Source: JAVBMP01 sp031552315
GTDB taxonomy: Bacteria > Desulfobacterota > Desulfovibrionia > Desulfovibrionales > Desulfovibrionaceae
NCBI GenBank assembly: GCA_031552315.1
Contig: JAVBMP010000036.1
Location: 1 to 30,113 of the forward strand
DNA: 30,113 bases
Reading direction: 5' to 3'
The notes under the pieces are model-generated. The model was given only the letters and a program-made list of their open reading frames with translations. It was not told the origin of the DNA and did no database searches. The position numbers were made by a program, and so were the translations under genes. Within the stretch, counting starts at the first letter, position 1. The number at the start of each line of letters is the position of its first letter. Below are positions 22,785-30,113 of the stretch, piece after piece.

Positions 22785-24563
22785 ATGGCGGATGCAAGGC
22801 AGGATATTGTAAATTCGGATGTTATGGGGGCCATTCTGCACACCCCTGGGGCCATTTGCCTGGAAGAAGTGCCGGTGCTCAGCGCCGGAGAATTTCGCAA
22901 CTGGCTGTCCGCCGCGCTGGAAGGCCGGGCCAGGGTGGCCGGTATGGCCGCCCTGCCGCGTGAGGCCGAAGTGCCAGCCGCCCGCATTTACCTGGCCCTG
23001 GCCCGCGACAATTACAGCTATTTTGAAATTGCCGGGTTTGACGTGGCGGAAAGCTACCCCTGCCTTACCAATGACTTCCCATCCCTGCACCTGTTTGAGC
23101 GTGAACTTTTTGAAAGCCTGAACATCCTGCCGGAAGGGCACCCCTGGCTTAAGCCGGTGCGCTTCAGCAAAGTGGAGGCCGGCCGCGCGGATTTTTACGG
23201 CATAGACGGTGATGAGGTGCATGAAGTGGCCGTTGGCCCAATTCACGCCGGGGTTATAGAATGCGGGCACTTCCGCTTTCAGTGCCGGGGTGAAGAAGTT
23301 ATGCACCTTGAAATTTCACTGGGTTATCACCACCGGGGCATGGAAAAAATGCTGGCCGCCGGGCCGGACAAACGCACCCTGCCGCTTATGGAAGTTGCCG
23401 CCGGTGATACCACCATAGGCCATTCCTGGGCCTATTGCAGCCTGCTTGAAAGCCTTGGCGCGCCGCAACCGGACCGCCGCGCCCAGCTTGCGCGGGGCAT
23501 TGCGCTGGAGCTGGAACGCCTGGCCAACCATACCGGGGACTTGGGGGCGCTTTCCGGCGACGTGGGTTTTTTGCCCCCTCAGGCCTATTGCGGGCGCTTG
23601 CGCGGCGATTATTTGAACATGACCGCGCTGTTGTGCGGCAACCGCTTCGGGCGCGGCTTCCTGAAGCCCGGCGGGGTAAAATTTACGCTGGATGAAGCCC
23701 TGGCGCAGGAACTTTTGGCCCGGCTGGAACCGGTAACCCGTGATGTAAACGGCGCTGTCGCGCTGTATGAAACATCCCCGGCGGTGCATGCCCGTTTGCA
23801 CGGCGTGGGCGCGGTGGGGCAGGGCGCTGCCCTAGATTTGGGGCTGGTAGGCCCGGTGGCGCGGGCTTGCGGCCTGCCGCGCGACTGCCGCTACAACCAC
23901 CCGCAGCCCGGGTTGGAAAATATGGAATTTAACCTGCAAATGCACAGCACCGGCGACGTGGCGGCCAGAATTGCCATACGGGAAATGGAAATAAATGAAT
24001 CCGCCCGTCTTGTGCGCCAATACATAGCCGCTTTGCTGGAAGAAGACCGCGAAGGCGGGGGCGCAAGTGCGGGCGCAGGTGCGGACGAAGGTGCCGGCAA
24101 TGACCGCCGCCTTGCGGACCGCCGCCAAAGTGGGCCAGGCAAACAAGCGGATCGCCGGCAAGATGACCGCCGCCAACACCCGGACAGGCGCAGACAGGCT
24201 TACAACCGCCTTACGCCGGAACGGCGCGGGCAAGAAGCGGTGGAAAGGCGCAACGGTGAAGAACGGCGCGCGCAAGAACGGCGCGGCCCGGCAAACAATC
24301 TGGCAGCTGACCTGGCCCGGCCAAGGGGAGAAAACGGCCTGCTGGCAAATTCCCTGGCTATTTCCGCTGTAGAAGGCTGGCGCGGAGAAATTTTCCACAT
24401 GGCCGTAACCGGGCCGGATGGAAAGTTTTTGGCCTATAAAATAACCGACCCCTCGTTCCACAACTGGATAGGTCTGGCCCTGGCCCTGCGCGACCAGCAG
24501 ATTTCCGATTTCCCGCTTTGCAACAAAAGCTTTAACCTGTCATACTGCGGGCATGATTTATAA
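22785..24563 (+). CDS. hydrogenase-related / complex I-like large subunit (NuoCD/HycE type, Ni-ligand cysteines absent)
   Basis: The 592-aa product joins a NuoC-like N-terminal part (about 1-135) to a NuoD/HycE-like large subunit. Conserved pieces are GPIHAGVIECGHFRF, LEISLGYHHRGMEKML, and an RGIALELERLANHTGDLGAL helix. At the Ni-Fe ligand sites, where hydrogenases have CxxC, it reads AAGDTTIGH, and the C-terminal site reads DPSFHNW, so no Ni-Fe centre can form. This fits energy-converting-hydrogenase-related (Ehr) complexes. Residues about 421-525 are an insert rich in Asp, Arg and Gln (DRRQ and ERR units). ATG 22785 lies 2 nt after argJ. No other complex subunits are in the window. Confidence 0.85.
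   Translation: MADARQDIVNSDVMGAILHTPGAICLEEVPVLSAGEFRNWLSAALEGRARVAGMAALPREAEVPAARIYLALARDNYSYFEIAGFDVAESYPCLTNDFPSLHLFERELFESLNILPEGHPWLKPVRFSKVEAGRADFYGIDGDEVHEVAVGPIHAGVIECGHFRFQCRGEEVMHLEISLGYHHRGMEKMLAAGPDKRTLPLMEVAAGDTTIGHSWAYCSLLESLGAPQPDRRAQLARGIALELERLANHTGDLGALSGDVGFLPPQAYCGRLRGDYLNMTALLCGNRFGRGFLKPGGVKFTLDEALAQELLARLEPVTRDVNGAVALYETSPAVHARLHGVGAVGQGAALDLGLVGPVARACGLPRDCRYNHPQPGLENMEFNLQMHSTGDVAARIAIREMEINESARLVRQYIAALLEEDREGGGASAGAGADEGAGNDRRLADRRQSGPGKQADRRQDDRRQHPDRRRQAYNRLTPERRGQEAVERRNGEERRAQERRGPANNLAADLARPRGENGLLANSLAISAVEGWRGEIFHMAVTGPDGKFLAYKITDPSFHNWIGLALALRDQQISDFPLCNKSFNLSYCGHDL
24105..24300 (+). repeat. DRR/ERR-coding low-complexity insert
   Basis: Codes for repeated NDRRL, ADRRQ, DDRRQ, PDRRR, PERRG and ERRN/ERRA units inside the hydrogenase-related gene. 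The spacing is irregular, so this is a degenerate repeat rather than a clean tandem array. Confidence 0.6.
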
Positions 24564-24594
24564 GGCCTTGGGCGCTGCCGCAAACATTGAAACG

Positions 24595-24660
24595 CGGCCA
24601 TTGCATAACTGTTTAGAAATAGTGGAAGGTATTTCTGAAATACCCGTTAAAATACTATTC
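24595..24660. promoter_or_regulatory. palindromic leader upstream of pyruvate oxidoreductase
   Basis: The palindrome GGTATTTC-T-GAAATACC (24628-24644) sits in an AT-rich stretch. It extends imperfectly outward as GAAATAGT against ACTATTC. GCGGCCATTGCATAA at 24595 resembles half of the window's short palindrome. The gap 24564-24773 holds no gene; this is the likely control region, though I could not assign -35 and -10 boxes with confidence. Confidence 0.4.
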
Positions 24661-24773
24661 ACTTTAGTCAAAGCTTGTGCTAGTTCTGTAATTGTAAGGT
24701 TTAAGGCAGCCCCACGCGCTGTAGGCCCTGCGCTATTTTGAACCCGAATAAACTTTTCTCCCAGGAGTATGCA

Positions 24774-27700
24774 ATGGCCAAGAAGATGAAAACGATGGAC
24801 GGCAATACAGCGGCAGCCTATATTGCCTATGCCATGAGCGACACTGCCGCGATTTACCCCATAACCCCTTCTTCCACCATGGGCGAACTGGCGGATGAAT
24901 GGGCGGCTCAGGGGCGAAAAAATATCTTTGGGCAGGTGCTGCAAATTAAAGAAATGCAGTCTGAAGCCGGGGCCGCCGGGGCCATTCACGGCGCATTGGC
25001 CGGGGGGGCGCTGGCAACCACCTTCACAGCCTCTCAGGGCCTTCTGCTTATGCTGCCCAACATGTTCAAAATTTCCGGCGAGCTTTTGCCCGGCGTGTTC
25101 CACGTTGCCGCCCGCGCCATAGCCGCCCACGCCCTTTCCATTTTTGGCGACCATCAGGACGTTATGGCCGCGCGGCAAACCGGCTTCGCCTTCCTTGCCT
25201 CATCTTCCGTGCAGGAATGTATGGATATGGCCCTGGTGGCGCACCTTGCCGCTGTGGAAGCCAGCCTGCCCTTCTGCCACTTCTTTGATGGCTTCCGCAC
25301 TTCGCATGAAGTTTCCAAGATTGAAACCATTGAATATGAAGATATCAAACCCTTGATGAACTGGGAAAAAATAGAGGAATTTCGCAACAACTGCATGATG
25401 CCGGAACGCCCCACCCAGCGCGGCACGGCCCAGAACCCGGACATCTATTTCCAAAACCGGGAAGCCGCCAACGCCTTTTATAACGCCGTGCCCTCCATTG
25501 TGGCGCAGCAGTTCCGCAAGGTGGGGGCGCTTACCGGCCGCCATTACCGCCTGTTTGACTACATGGGCCACCCGGAAGCCACCCGCGTTATCATCGCCAT
25601 GGGTTCCGCCTGTGAAACCATTGAAGAAGTCATCAAGCACCTGCTCAAAAAGGGTGAAAAGGTCGGCCTGGTCAAGGTGCGGTTGTACCGTCCGTTCTCT
25701 GCCGAACACCTGTTGCAGGTTATCCCCGCCACCGTGCAATCCGTCACCGTGCTTGACCGCACCAAAGAACCGGGCGCCCTTGGTGAACCGCTTTACCTTG
25801 ACGTTGTGGGCGCTTTCAAGGAAGCCGGGCGCTGCGTAACCATAAGCGGCGGGCGCTACGGGCTGGGTTCCAAAGACTTCACCCCGGTCATGGCCAAGGC
25901 CGTGTTTGACAACATGCTGGGCGTGGTGCCGAAAAACCACTTCACTGTGGGTATTGTGGACGACGTTACAGATACCTCGCTTGACCTGGAAGCGGAATTT
26001 GACACCGTGCCGGAAGGCACCGTGCAGTGCAAGTTCTACGGCCTTGGTTCAGACGGCACCGTGGGCGCCAACAAACAGGCCATCAAAATTATCGGCGACA
26101 ACACAGACATGTACGCCCAGGGCTATTTTGCGTATGATTCCAAAAAGTCCGGCGGCTTCACCGTTTCTCACCTGCGTTTCGGGCACAGCCCCATCCAGTC
26201 CACCTATCTGGTAACCCAGCCGGACTATGTGGCCTGCCACAAACCGGCCTATGTGCGGCTTTATGACATGCTGGAAGGCATCCGCGAAGGCGGCACCTTT
26301 GTGCTGAACTCCAGCTGGAGCCTGGCGGAAATGGAAAATGAACTGCCCGCTTCCCTGCGCCGCGCCATTGCCGTGAAAAAACTGAAGTTCTATAATGTGG
26401 ACGCCGTAAAACTGGCTACAGAAGTGGGCCTTGGCGGGCGCATAAACATGATCATGCAAACGGCCTTCTTCAAACTTTCAAAGGTGTTGCCCTTTGAACA
26501 GGCCGTGGCCCTGCTGAAGGATTCCATAAAGAAAACCTACGGCAACAAGGGTGAAAAAATTGTAAACATGAACATCGCGGCGGTGGATAGATCCATCGAT
26601 GCGCTGCAAGAAATCAAATACCCGGCCGCCTGGGCGGACGCGAAGGATGAGGCCGAAAGCGGCTGCAAGTGTCATGAGCCGGAATATGTGCGCAACGTGG
26701 TTAAACCCATTTTGGCCCAACAGGGTGACAAATTGCCGGTTTCCGCCCTGCCGCCGGACGGCATTGTGCCCCTTGGCACTGCCGCCTATGAAAAACGCGG
26801 CGTTGCCATCAACGTGCCGCAGTGGCTGCCCGCCAACTGCATCCAGTGCAACCAGTGCGCCATGGTCTGCCCGCACGCGGCCATCCGTCCCTACCTGGCC
26901 ACTGAAGAAGAACTGGAAGGCGCGCCCGAAGGCTTTGATACCCTTGACGCCATGGGCAAGGAACTGAAGGGCCTGAAGTTCCGCATTCAGGTTTACAGCC
27001 AGGATTGCCAGGGCTGCGGTTCCTGCGCCGATGTTTGCCCGGCCAAGACCAAGGCGCTGGAAATGAAGCCCATTGAAACCCAGCTGGCAAAACAGGTGGA
27101 AGCCCTGGAATTTGCCCAAAGCAGCATCACTGTAAAAGACAGCCTTATGTCGCGTGATACCCTCAAGGGCATTCAGTTCCAGCAGCCGCTTATGGAATTT
27201 TCCGGCGCTTGCGCGGGCTGCGGTGAAACCCCGTACATCAAACTGCTTACCCAGATGTTTGGTGAACGCATGACCATTGCCAACGCCACGGGTTGCACAT
27301 CCATCTGGGGCGGTTCCTCCCCCAGCACCCCGTATTGCGTCAATGACCAGGGCTTTGGCCCGGCCTGGGGCAACTCGCTCTTTGAAGACGCGGCGGAATT
27401 TGGCTTCGGCATCAATATGGCCTACAGCCAGCGCCGCGCCAAACTGGTAGACCTTATGAACAAGGTGCTGGAATGCTCCGTCAGCCCGGAACTGGCCGGC
27501 TTTATCAAAGAATGGCTGGAAAAGAAGGACGACGCGGCGGAATCTCTGCGCCTGGGTGATGAAATACTCAGCCGTATTGAAGAAATACCCGGCCACCATC
27601 TGGCCGAGGAAGTATGGGCGCTTTCCGACTTCTTCACCAAGAAATCCGTGTGGGTCTTCGGCGGTGACGGCTGGGCCTATGACATAGGCTACGGCGGCCT

Positions 27701-28445
27701 TGACCACGTGCTGGCCTCTGGTGAAGACGTAAACGTCCTGGTGCTGGATACTGAAGTGTATTCCAACACCGGCGGTCAGGCCTCCAAGGCCACCCCGCTG
27801 GGCTCCATAGCCAAGTTCGCCGCCGCCGGCAAGCGCGTGGGCAAAAAAGACCTTGGCCGCATGGCCATGAGCTACGGCTACGTCTATGTGGCCTCCGTAG
27901 CCATGGGCGCGAACAAAAACCAGGTAATCAAAGCGTTTAAGGAAGCGGAAGCCTATAAAGGCCCCTCGCTCATCATTGCCTACGCCCCCTGCATCAACCA
28001 GGGCATACGCAAAGGCATGGGCAAGAGCATGGAAGAATCCGACCTGGCCGTAAAATCCGGCTACTGGCCGCTTTACCGCTATAACCCGGAACTGGCGGCG
28101 GAAGGCAAAAACCCGCTGCTGCTGGAATCCAAAGCCCCGGACGGCAGCCTGCAGGCCTTCCTTTCCGGTGAAAACCGCTACGCCCAGCTGGAAAAGGACG
28201 CGCCGGAAGCCTCAAAGGAACTGCGCGCGGAACTGGAAGAAAGCTGCTGGCGCAGATACGCCCAGCTGGAACAGCTGGCAGCCTTGCCCGCCCTTGATGA
28301 AGCCGTAAAGGCCCACAAGGCGGCGGCCCCGTCCGCGGCCAAACCGTCCGGCAACGGCGACAGCGACAAGTGCACCAACACCAGCACGGCGGAACACGCC
28401 GGCAAAGCCGATGAAGCCTGTGACGATGGCCGCAAAGGCAAATAA
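24774..28445 (+). CDS. nifJ: pyruvate:ferredoxin (flavodoxin) oxidoreductase, single-chain
   Basis: The 1223-aa enzyme splits pyruvate to acetyl-CoA and CO2 and reduces ferredoxin, the central anaerobic step. Domains in order: pyruvate-binding part with YPITPSSTMGELADEW (about 30-45), a second core domain, a two-cluster ferredoxin domain with CIQCNQCAMVCPH (about 688) and CQGCGSCADVCP (about 744), then the thiamine-diphosphate domain with GACAGCGETPY (about 811), GDGWAYDIGYGG (about 963) and YSNTGGQASKATPLG, and a late cysteine in APCINQGI for the proximal cluster. ATG 24774 has AGGAG 7 nt upstream. Length is close to the Desulfovibrio africanus enzyme; the last 40 residues are low-complexity Ala/Ser/Lys/Asp. 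Confidence 0.97.
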   Translation: MAKKMKTMDGNTAAAYIAYAMSDTAAIYPITPSSTMGELADEWAAQGRKNIFGQVLQIKEMQSEAGAAGAIHGALAGGALATTFTASQGLLLMLPNMFKISGELLPGVFHVAARAIAAHALSIFGDHQDVMAARQTGFAFLASSSVQECMDMALVAHLAAVEASLPFCHFFDGFRTSHEVSKIETIEYEDIKPLMNWEKIEEFRNNCMMPERPTQRGTAQNPDIYFQNREAANAFYNAVPSIVAQQFRKVGALTGRHYRLFDYMGHPEATRVIIAMGSACETIEEVIKHLLKKGEKVGLVKVRLYRPFSAEHLLQVIPATVQSVTVLDRTKEPGALGEPLYLDVVGAFKEAGRCVTISGGRYGLGSKDFTPVMAKAVFDNMLGVVPKNHFTVGIVDDVTDTSLDLEAEFDTVPEGTVQCKFYGLGSDGTVGANKQAIKIIGDNTDMYAQGYFAYDSKKSGGFTVSHLRFGHSPIQSTYLVTQPDYVACHKPAYVRLYDMLEGIREGGTFVLNSSWSLAEMENELPASLRRAIAVKKLKFYNVDAVKLATEVGLGGRINMIMQTAFFKLSKVLPFEQAVALLKDSIKKTYGNKGEKIVNMNIAAVDRSIDALQEIKYPAAWADAKDEAESGCKCHEPEYVRNVVKPILAQQGDKLPVSALPPDGIVPLGTAAYEKRGVAINVPQWLPANCIQCNQCAMVCPHAAIRPYLATEEELEGAPEGFDTLDAMGKELKGLKFRIQVYSQDCQGCGSCADVCPAKTKALEMKPIETQLAKQVEALEFAQSSITVKDSLMSRDTLKGIQFQQPLMEFSGACAGCGETPYIKLLTQMFGERMTIANATGCTSIWGGSSPSTPYCVNDQGFGPAWGNSLFEDAAEFGFGINMAYSQRRAKLVDLMNKVLECSVSPELAGFIKEWLEKKDDAAESLRLGDEILSRIEEIPGHHLAEEVWALSDFFTKKSVWVFGGDGWAYDIGYGGLDHVLASGEDVNVLVLDTEVYSNTGGQASKATPLGSIAKFAAAGKRVGKKDLGRMAMSYGYVYVASVAMGANKNQVIKAFKEAEAYKGPSLIIAYAPCINQGIRKGMGKSMEESDLAVKSGYWPLYRYNPELAAEGKNPLLLESKAPDGSLQAFLSGENRYAQLEKDAPEASKELRAELEESCWRRYAQLEQLAALPALDEAVKAHKAAAPSAAKPSGNGDSDKCTNTSTAEHAGKADEACDDGRKGK

Positions 28446-28454
28446 AAGCACCTA

Positions 28455-28488
28455 AAAAAACGGGCGGCCTTTGTGCCGCCCGTTTTTT
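28455..28488 (+). terminator. rho-independent terminator
   Basis: The stem AAAACGGGCGGC and GCCGCCCGTTTT (28457-28468, 28475-28486) is followed by TTAT, 10 nt after the pyruvate oxidoreductase stop. Confidence 0.93.
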
Positions 28489-28513
28489 ATAGCTTAATAA
28501 CAAGGCCAAAACG

Positions 28514-29041
28514 ATGCGCAACATTATTTTGCTTTTCCTTACCCTGTTTGTTGTGACCGGCTGCGCGGCTGTTCCGGGCTATGATATAGCGCGGGATGAA
28601 CGCAACGTGGGCGCGGTATTTGATGATACCGGCATAACCAGCAGTATAAAAACCTCGCTTATGCGCAAGGATGCCGAGCAAGGTTATGCCACCAAGGTTT
28701 ATTCCTTTAACGGCCATGTGTACCTGGTGGGCGCGGTAAAAAACAATTTCCGCCAAATGGCCATAGATACGGCCAGCGGCGTTTCCGGCGTAAAAGATGT
28801 TACAGCCGTATGGTTTTCGGAAGCGGCCAAAACAGACACCGCGTTGGACTTCCAGCTGCGTACCGCGCTGATAGGCAACGGGGCCTTGAGTTCCAGCCAA
28901 ATTTCCTTTGAAGCCTATGATGGGAATGTGGTACTGCTTGGCCTGGTGCGTTCCGGCGATGACGTGACGGAAGCCGTAAAGACCGCCCGCGCTGTTTCCG
29001 GCGTGAAAAGCGTAAGGTCTTATTTGAAGCCTTCGCGCTAG
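28514..29041 (+). CDS. BON-domain lipoprotein
   Basis: The 175-aa product has a lipoprotein signal with lipobox VVTGC (lipidated C17) and two BON domains of about 65 residues each. The first holds TGITSSIKTSL...VYSFNGHVYLVGAV and the second ALDFQLRTALIG...FEAYDGNVVLLGLVRS, both ending in VSGVK turns. This is the layout of the DolP/OsmY group, envelope proteins that bind membrane lipids and help outer-membrane integrity; periplasmic placement follows from the lipobox. The ribosome site is weak (AAGG about 9 nt before the ATG). It is separated from the pyruvate oxidoreductase by a terminator, so it needs its own promoter, which I could not identify. Confidence 0.93.
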   Translation: MRNIILLFLTLFVVTGCAAVPGYDIARDERNVGAVFDDTGITSSIKTSLMRKDAEQGYATKVYSFNGHVYLVGAVKNNFRQMAIDTASGVSGVKDVTAVWFSEAAKTDTALDFQLRTALIGNGALSSSQISFEAYDGNVVLLGLVRSGDDVTEAVKTARAVSGVKSVRSYLKPSR

Positions 29042-29225
29042 CTGTAATGTTTCAACAGATTGTTCGCCTTCCAGCCAAAGGCCTGAAAAATGACATAAAA
29101 TTACAGTGTTGAATAACTAACCCTATATATGGCGGAATTTCACGCGGAAGCGACACAGGCCCAACCTTCACGCCAGAAGGTTACAGGCAATGGCTTGCCC
29201 GCTTCAGCCCAATGCAGAGGTAAAA

Positions 29226-29858
29226 ATGGCGGATATAGGCACAAGTTCCTTGCAAACGTCTTCCTTCAACGATGATGAACTGGCCTGCCTGGCCCGCTGC
29301 CTGGACGCGTTGCGCCAGGAAGGCGAGGGCGGCGTCGCGCTTGGTTTTGGCCTTAGCGAAGTTGCCCGCTTCATGTTTGAACACGGGGTGTGGAACCTGC
29401 AAGCGGTTGATGATGACCTGAACTGGATAAAAGAAGCGGAACTTGACCGCTTTTTCGCCTTCTTCCTGCAAAAAAAACGCCTGCTTTTTCACCATGCCGA
29501 TATAGGCCCCCAGCAAGCCTGGGGTTACCCGGCCACCGGCCCAAACCCGCTTTGGCTGCGCTACCACCAGGAAGTATGGCAAAAAATTGTGGACCCGGAA
29601 CGCATAAATCTGGTCTTTCTGGACGGGCGCTTCCGCGTTGCCTGCGCCTGCCAGGCCCTGCTGCGTTGCGGCCCCGGCATAACGCTATACGTGCATGACT
29701 TCTGGCCACGCCGCAACTACCACGTATTGCTGGAGTTTATGGAATTGCAAGACCGGGCCGGCAGCGCCGCCGTACTGCGCCTGCAAGAAAAAGAAAAGCC
29801 GAAAACCTGGCGCAAGGTGGCCCTGGCGTTGCAACACCACCAGTTTGATTTGCGCTAG
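29226..29858 (+). CDS. hypothetical protein, methyltransferase-like fold suspected, 210 aa
   Basis: I do not recognise a named family. ATG 29226 is preferred because AGAGG lies 5 nt upstream; an earlier in-frame ATG at 29190 adds 12 residues and sits just after a small hairpin (AACCTTC/GAAGGTT, 29163-29182). The C-terminal half reads INLVFLDGRFRVACACQALLRC, then ITLYVHDFWPRRNYHVLLEFMEL, which resembles the late strands of class I SAM-dependent methyltransferases of the TylF/MTase_24 kind, but the glycine-rich SAM loop is not evident. There is no signal peptide. A TATATA box at about 29127 may belong to its promoter. The function is open. Confidence 0.75.
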   Translation: MADIGTSSLQTSSFNDDELACLARCLDALRQEGEGGVALGFGLSEVARFMFEHGVWNLQAVDDDLNWIKEAELDRFFAFFLQKKRLLFHHADIGPQQAWGYPATGPNPLWLRYHQEVWQKIVDPERINLVFLDGRFRVACACQALLRCGPGITLYVHDFWPRRNYHVLLEFMELQDRAGSAAVLRLQEKEKPKTWRKVALALQHHQFDLR

Positions 29859-29906
29859 AACATTTTTACTCTTGAAATAATCTAGAAAATTGTGTATGAT
29901 TTTCTC

Positions 29907-30113
29907 ATGAGCATAGCAAGTCCTGAAATTCGTAAAATAGCGGTAGAGGCATATCTTTCTGGCAAAGCCACGCAACAGCAGCTTGCTGATATTTTTGGAT
30001 TTCACAGAACAGCCATTGTCCGGTGGGTTCGTGAATACAGAAAAGATGGAAAGCTTGAGCCGCGAGCTCGTGGCCACATGGGCAAGGCTTTTTCTGATGA
30101 GGAAAAAGAACGC
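29907..30113 (+). CDS. IS630-type transposase, N-terminal part (runs off the window)
   Basis: The first 69 codons of a gene cut by the window edge. It begins MSIASPEIRKIAVEAYLSGK and carries a helix-turn-helix (TQQQLADIFGFHRTAIVRWVREY) followed by a basic linker (KLEPRARGHMGKAFSDEE), the usual start of IS630/Tc1-type transposases. Codon use is more AT-rich than its neighbours, in line with recent arrival. The inverted repeat AGAAAAT/ATTTTCT (29884-29890, 29899-29905) just before the ATG may be part of the element end or its promoter. The terminal repeat and target TA cannot be fixed without the other end. Confidence 0.82.
   Translation, partial: MSIASPEIRKIAVEAYLSGKATQQQLADIFGFHRTAIVRWVREYRKDGKLEPRARGHMGKAFSDEEKER

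Noticed and set aside
26478..27707. A 409-codon minus-strand frame inside the pyruvate oxidoreductase gene
   Set aside because: It is the complement of strongly conserved ferredoxin and thiamine domains, with no ribosome site or known motif.

Overview
The window looks like chromosome of an anaerobic, moderately GC-rich sulfate or sulfite reducer of the Desulfovibrio/Bilophila type (Desulfovibrionaceae). This rests on gene content only: a nickel CO dehydrogenase with its CooC ATPase, a one-chain pyruvate:ferredoxin oxidoreductase of the Desulfovibrio africanus kind, an arylsulfotransferase-like protein, several thioredoxin-type proteins, and a cysteine-less hydrogenase-related large subunit. 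Nothing fixes the species. Almost all genes lie on the + strand. The exceptions are a small unknown gene with tRNA-Leu at the left edge, and a chemoreceptor at 5494-7638.

Layout. 1-5300: tRNA-Leu(UAA), an unknown 127-aa gene, then an arylsulfotransferase-like gene, a glutaredoxin fused to a radical-SAM-like barrel without its cluster cysteines, an unknown 171-aa gene ended by a terminator, a UPF0280 protein, and tRNA-Arg(UCU) with its own promoter and terminator. 5300-9480: a chemoreceptor, then a MarR-nitroreductase pair behind a palindromic operator. 9600-12510: cooS and cooC. 12869-14293: an orphan TctC-type binding protein. 14330-16270: a redox cluster (94-aa CxxC protein, thioredoxin, thioredoxin-reductase-like flavoprotein). 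16450-21371: a PbpC-type penicillin-binding protein and an MsbA-type ABC exporter. 21592-28490: argJ, tightly followed by the hydrogenase-related subunit, then pyruvate:ferredoxin oxidoreductase. 28514-30113: a BON-domain lipoprotein, an unknown protein, and the start of an IS630-type transposase cut by the window edge.

Metabolically, the pyruvate oxidoreductase and CO dehydrogenase both pass electrons to ferredoxin, and the hydrogenase-related subunit could belong to a ferredoxin-linked membrane complex whose other subunits are not here. The two thiol-redox groups could serve the arylsulfotransferase-like protein or general thiol balance; that link is inference.

Two patterns run through the window. 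First, a family of short palindromes (arms close to GAGGCCATTG and CAATGGCCTC) sits in many intergenic gaps, alone or as the ends of 145-177 bp elements with variable interiors. A diverged copy keeps its stem pairing with different bases, which suggests that folding matters. Second, at least five otherwise ordinary proteins carry in-frame low-complexity inserts or extensions, most of them built from 12-, 15- or 30-bp tandem repeats. No CRISPR array, riboswitch or complete mobile element was seen.
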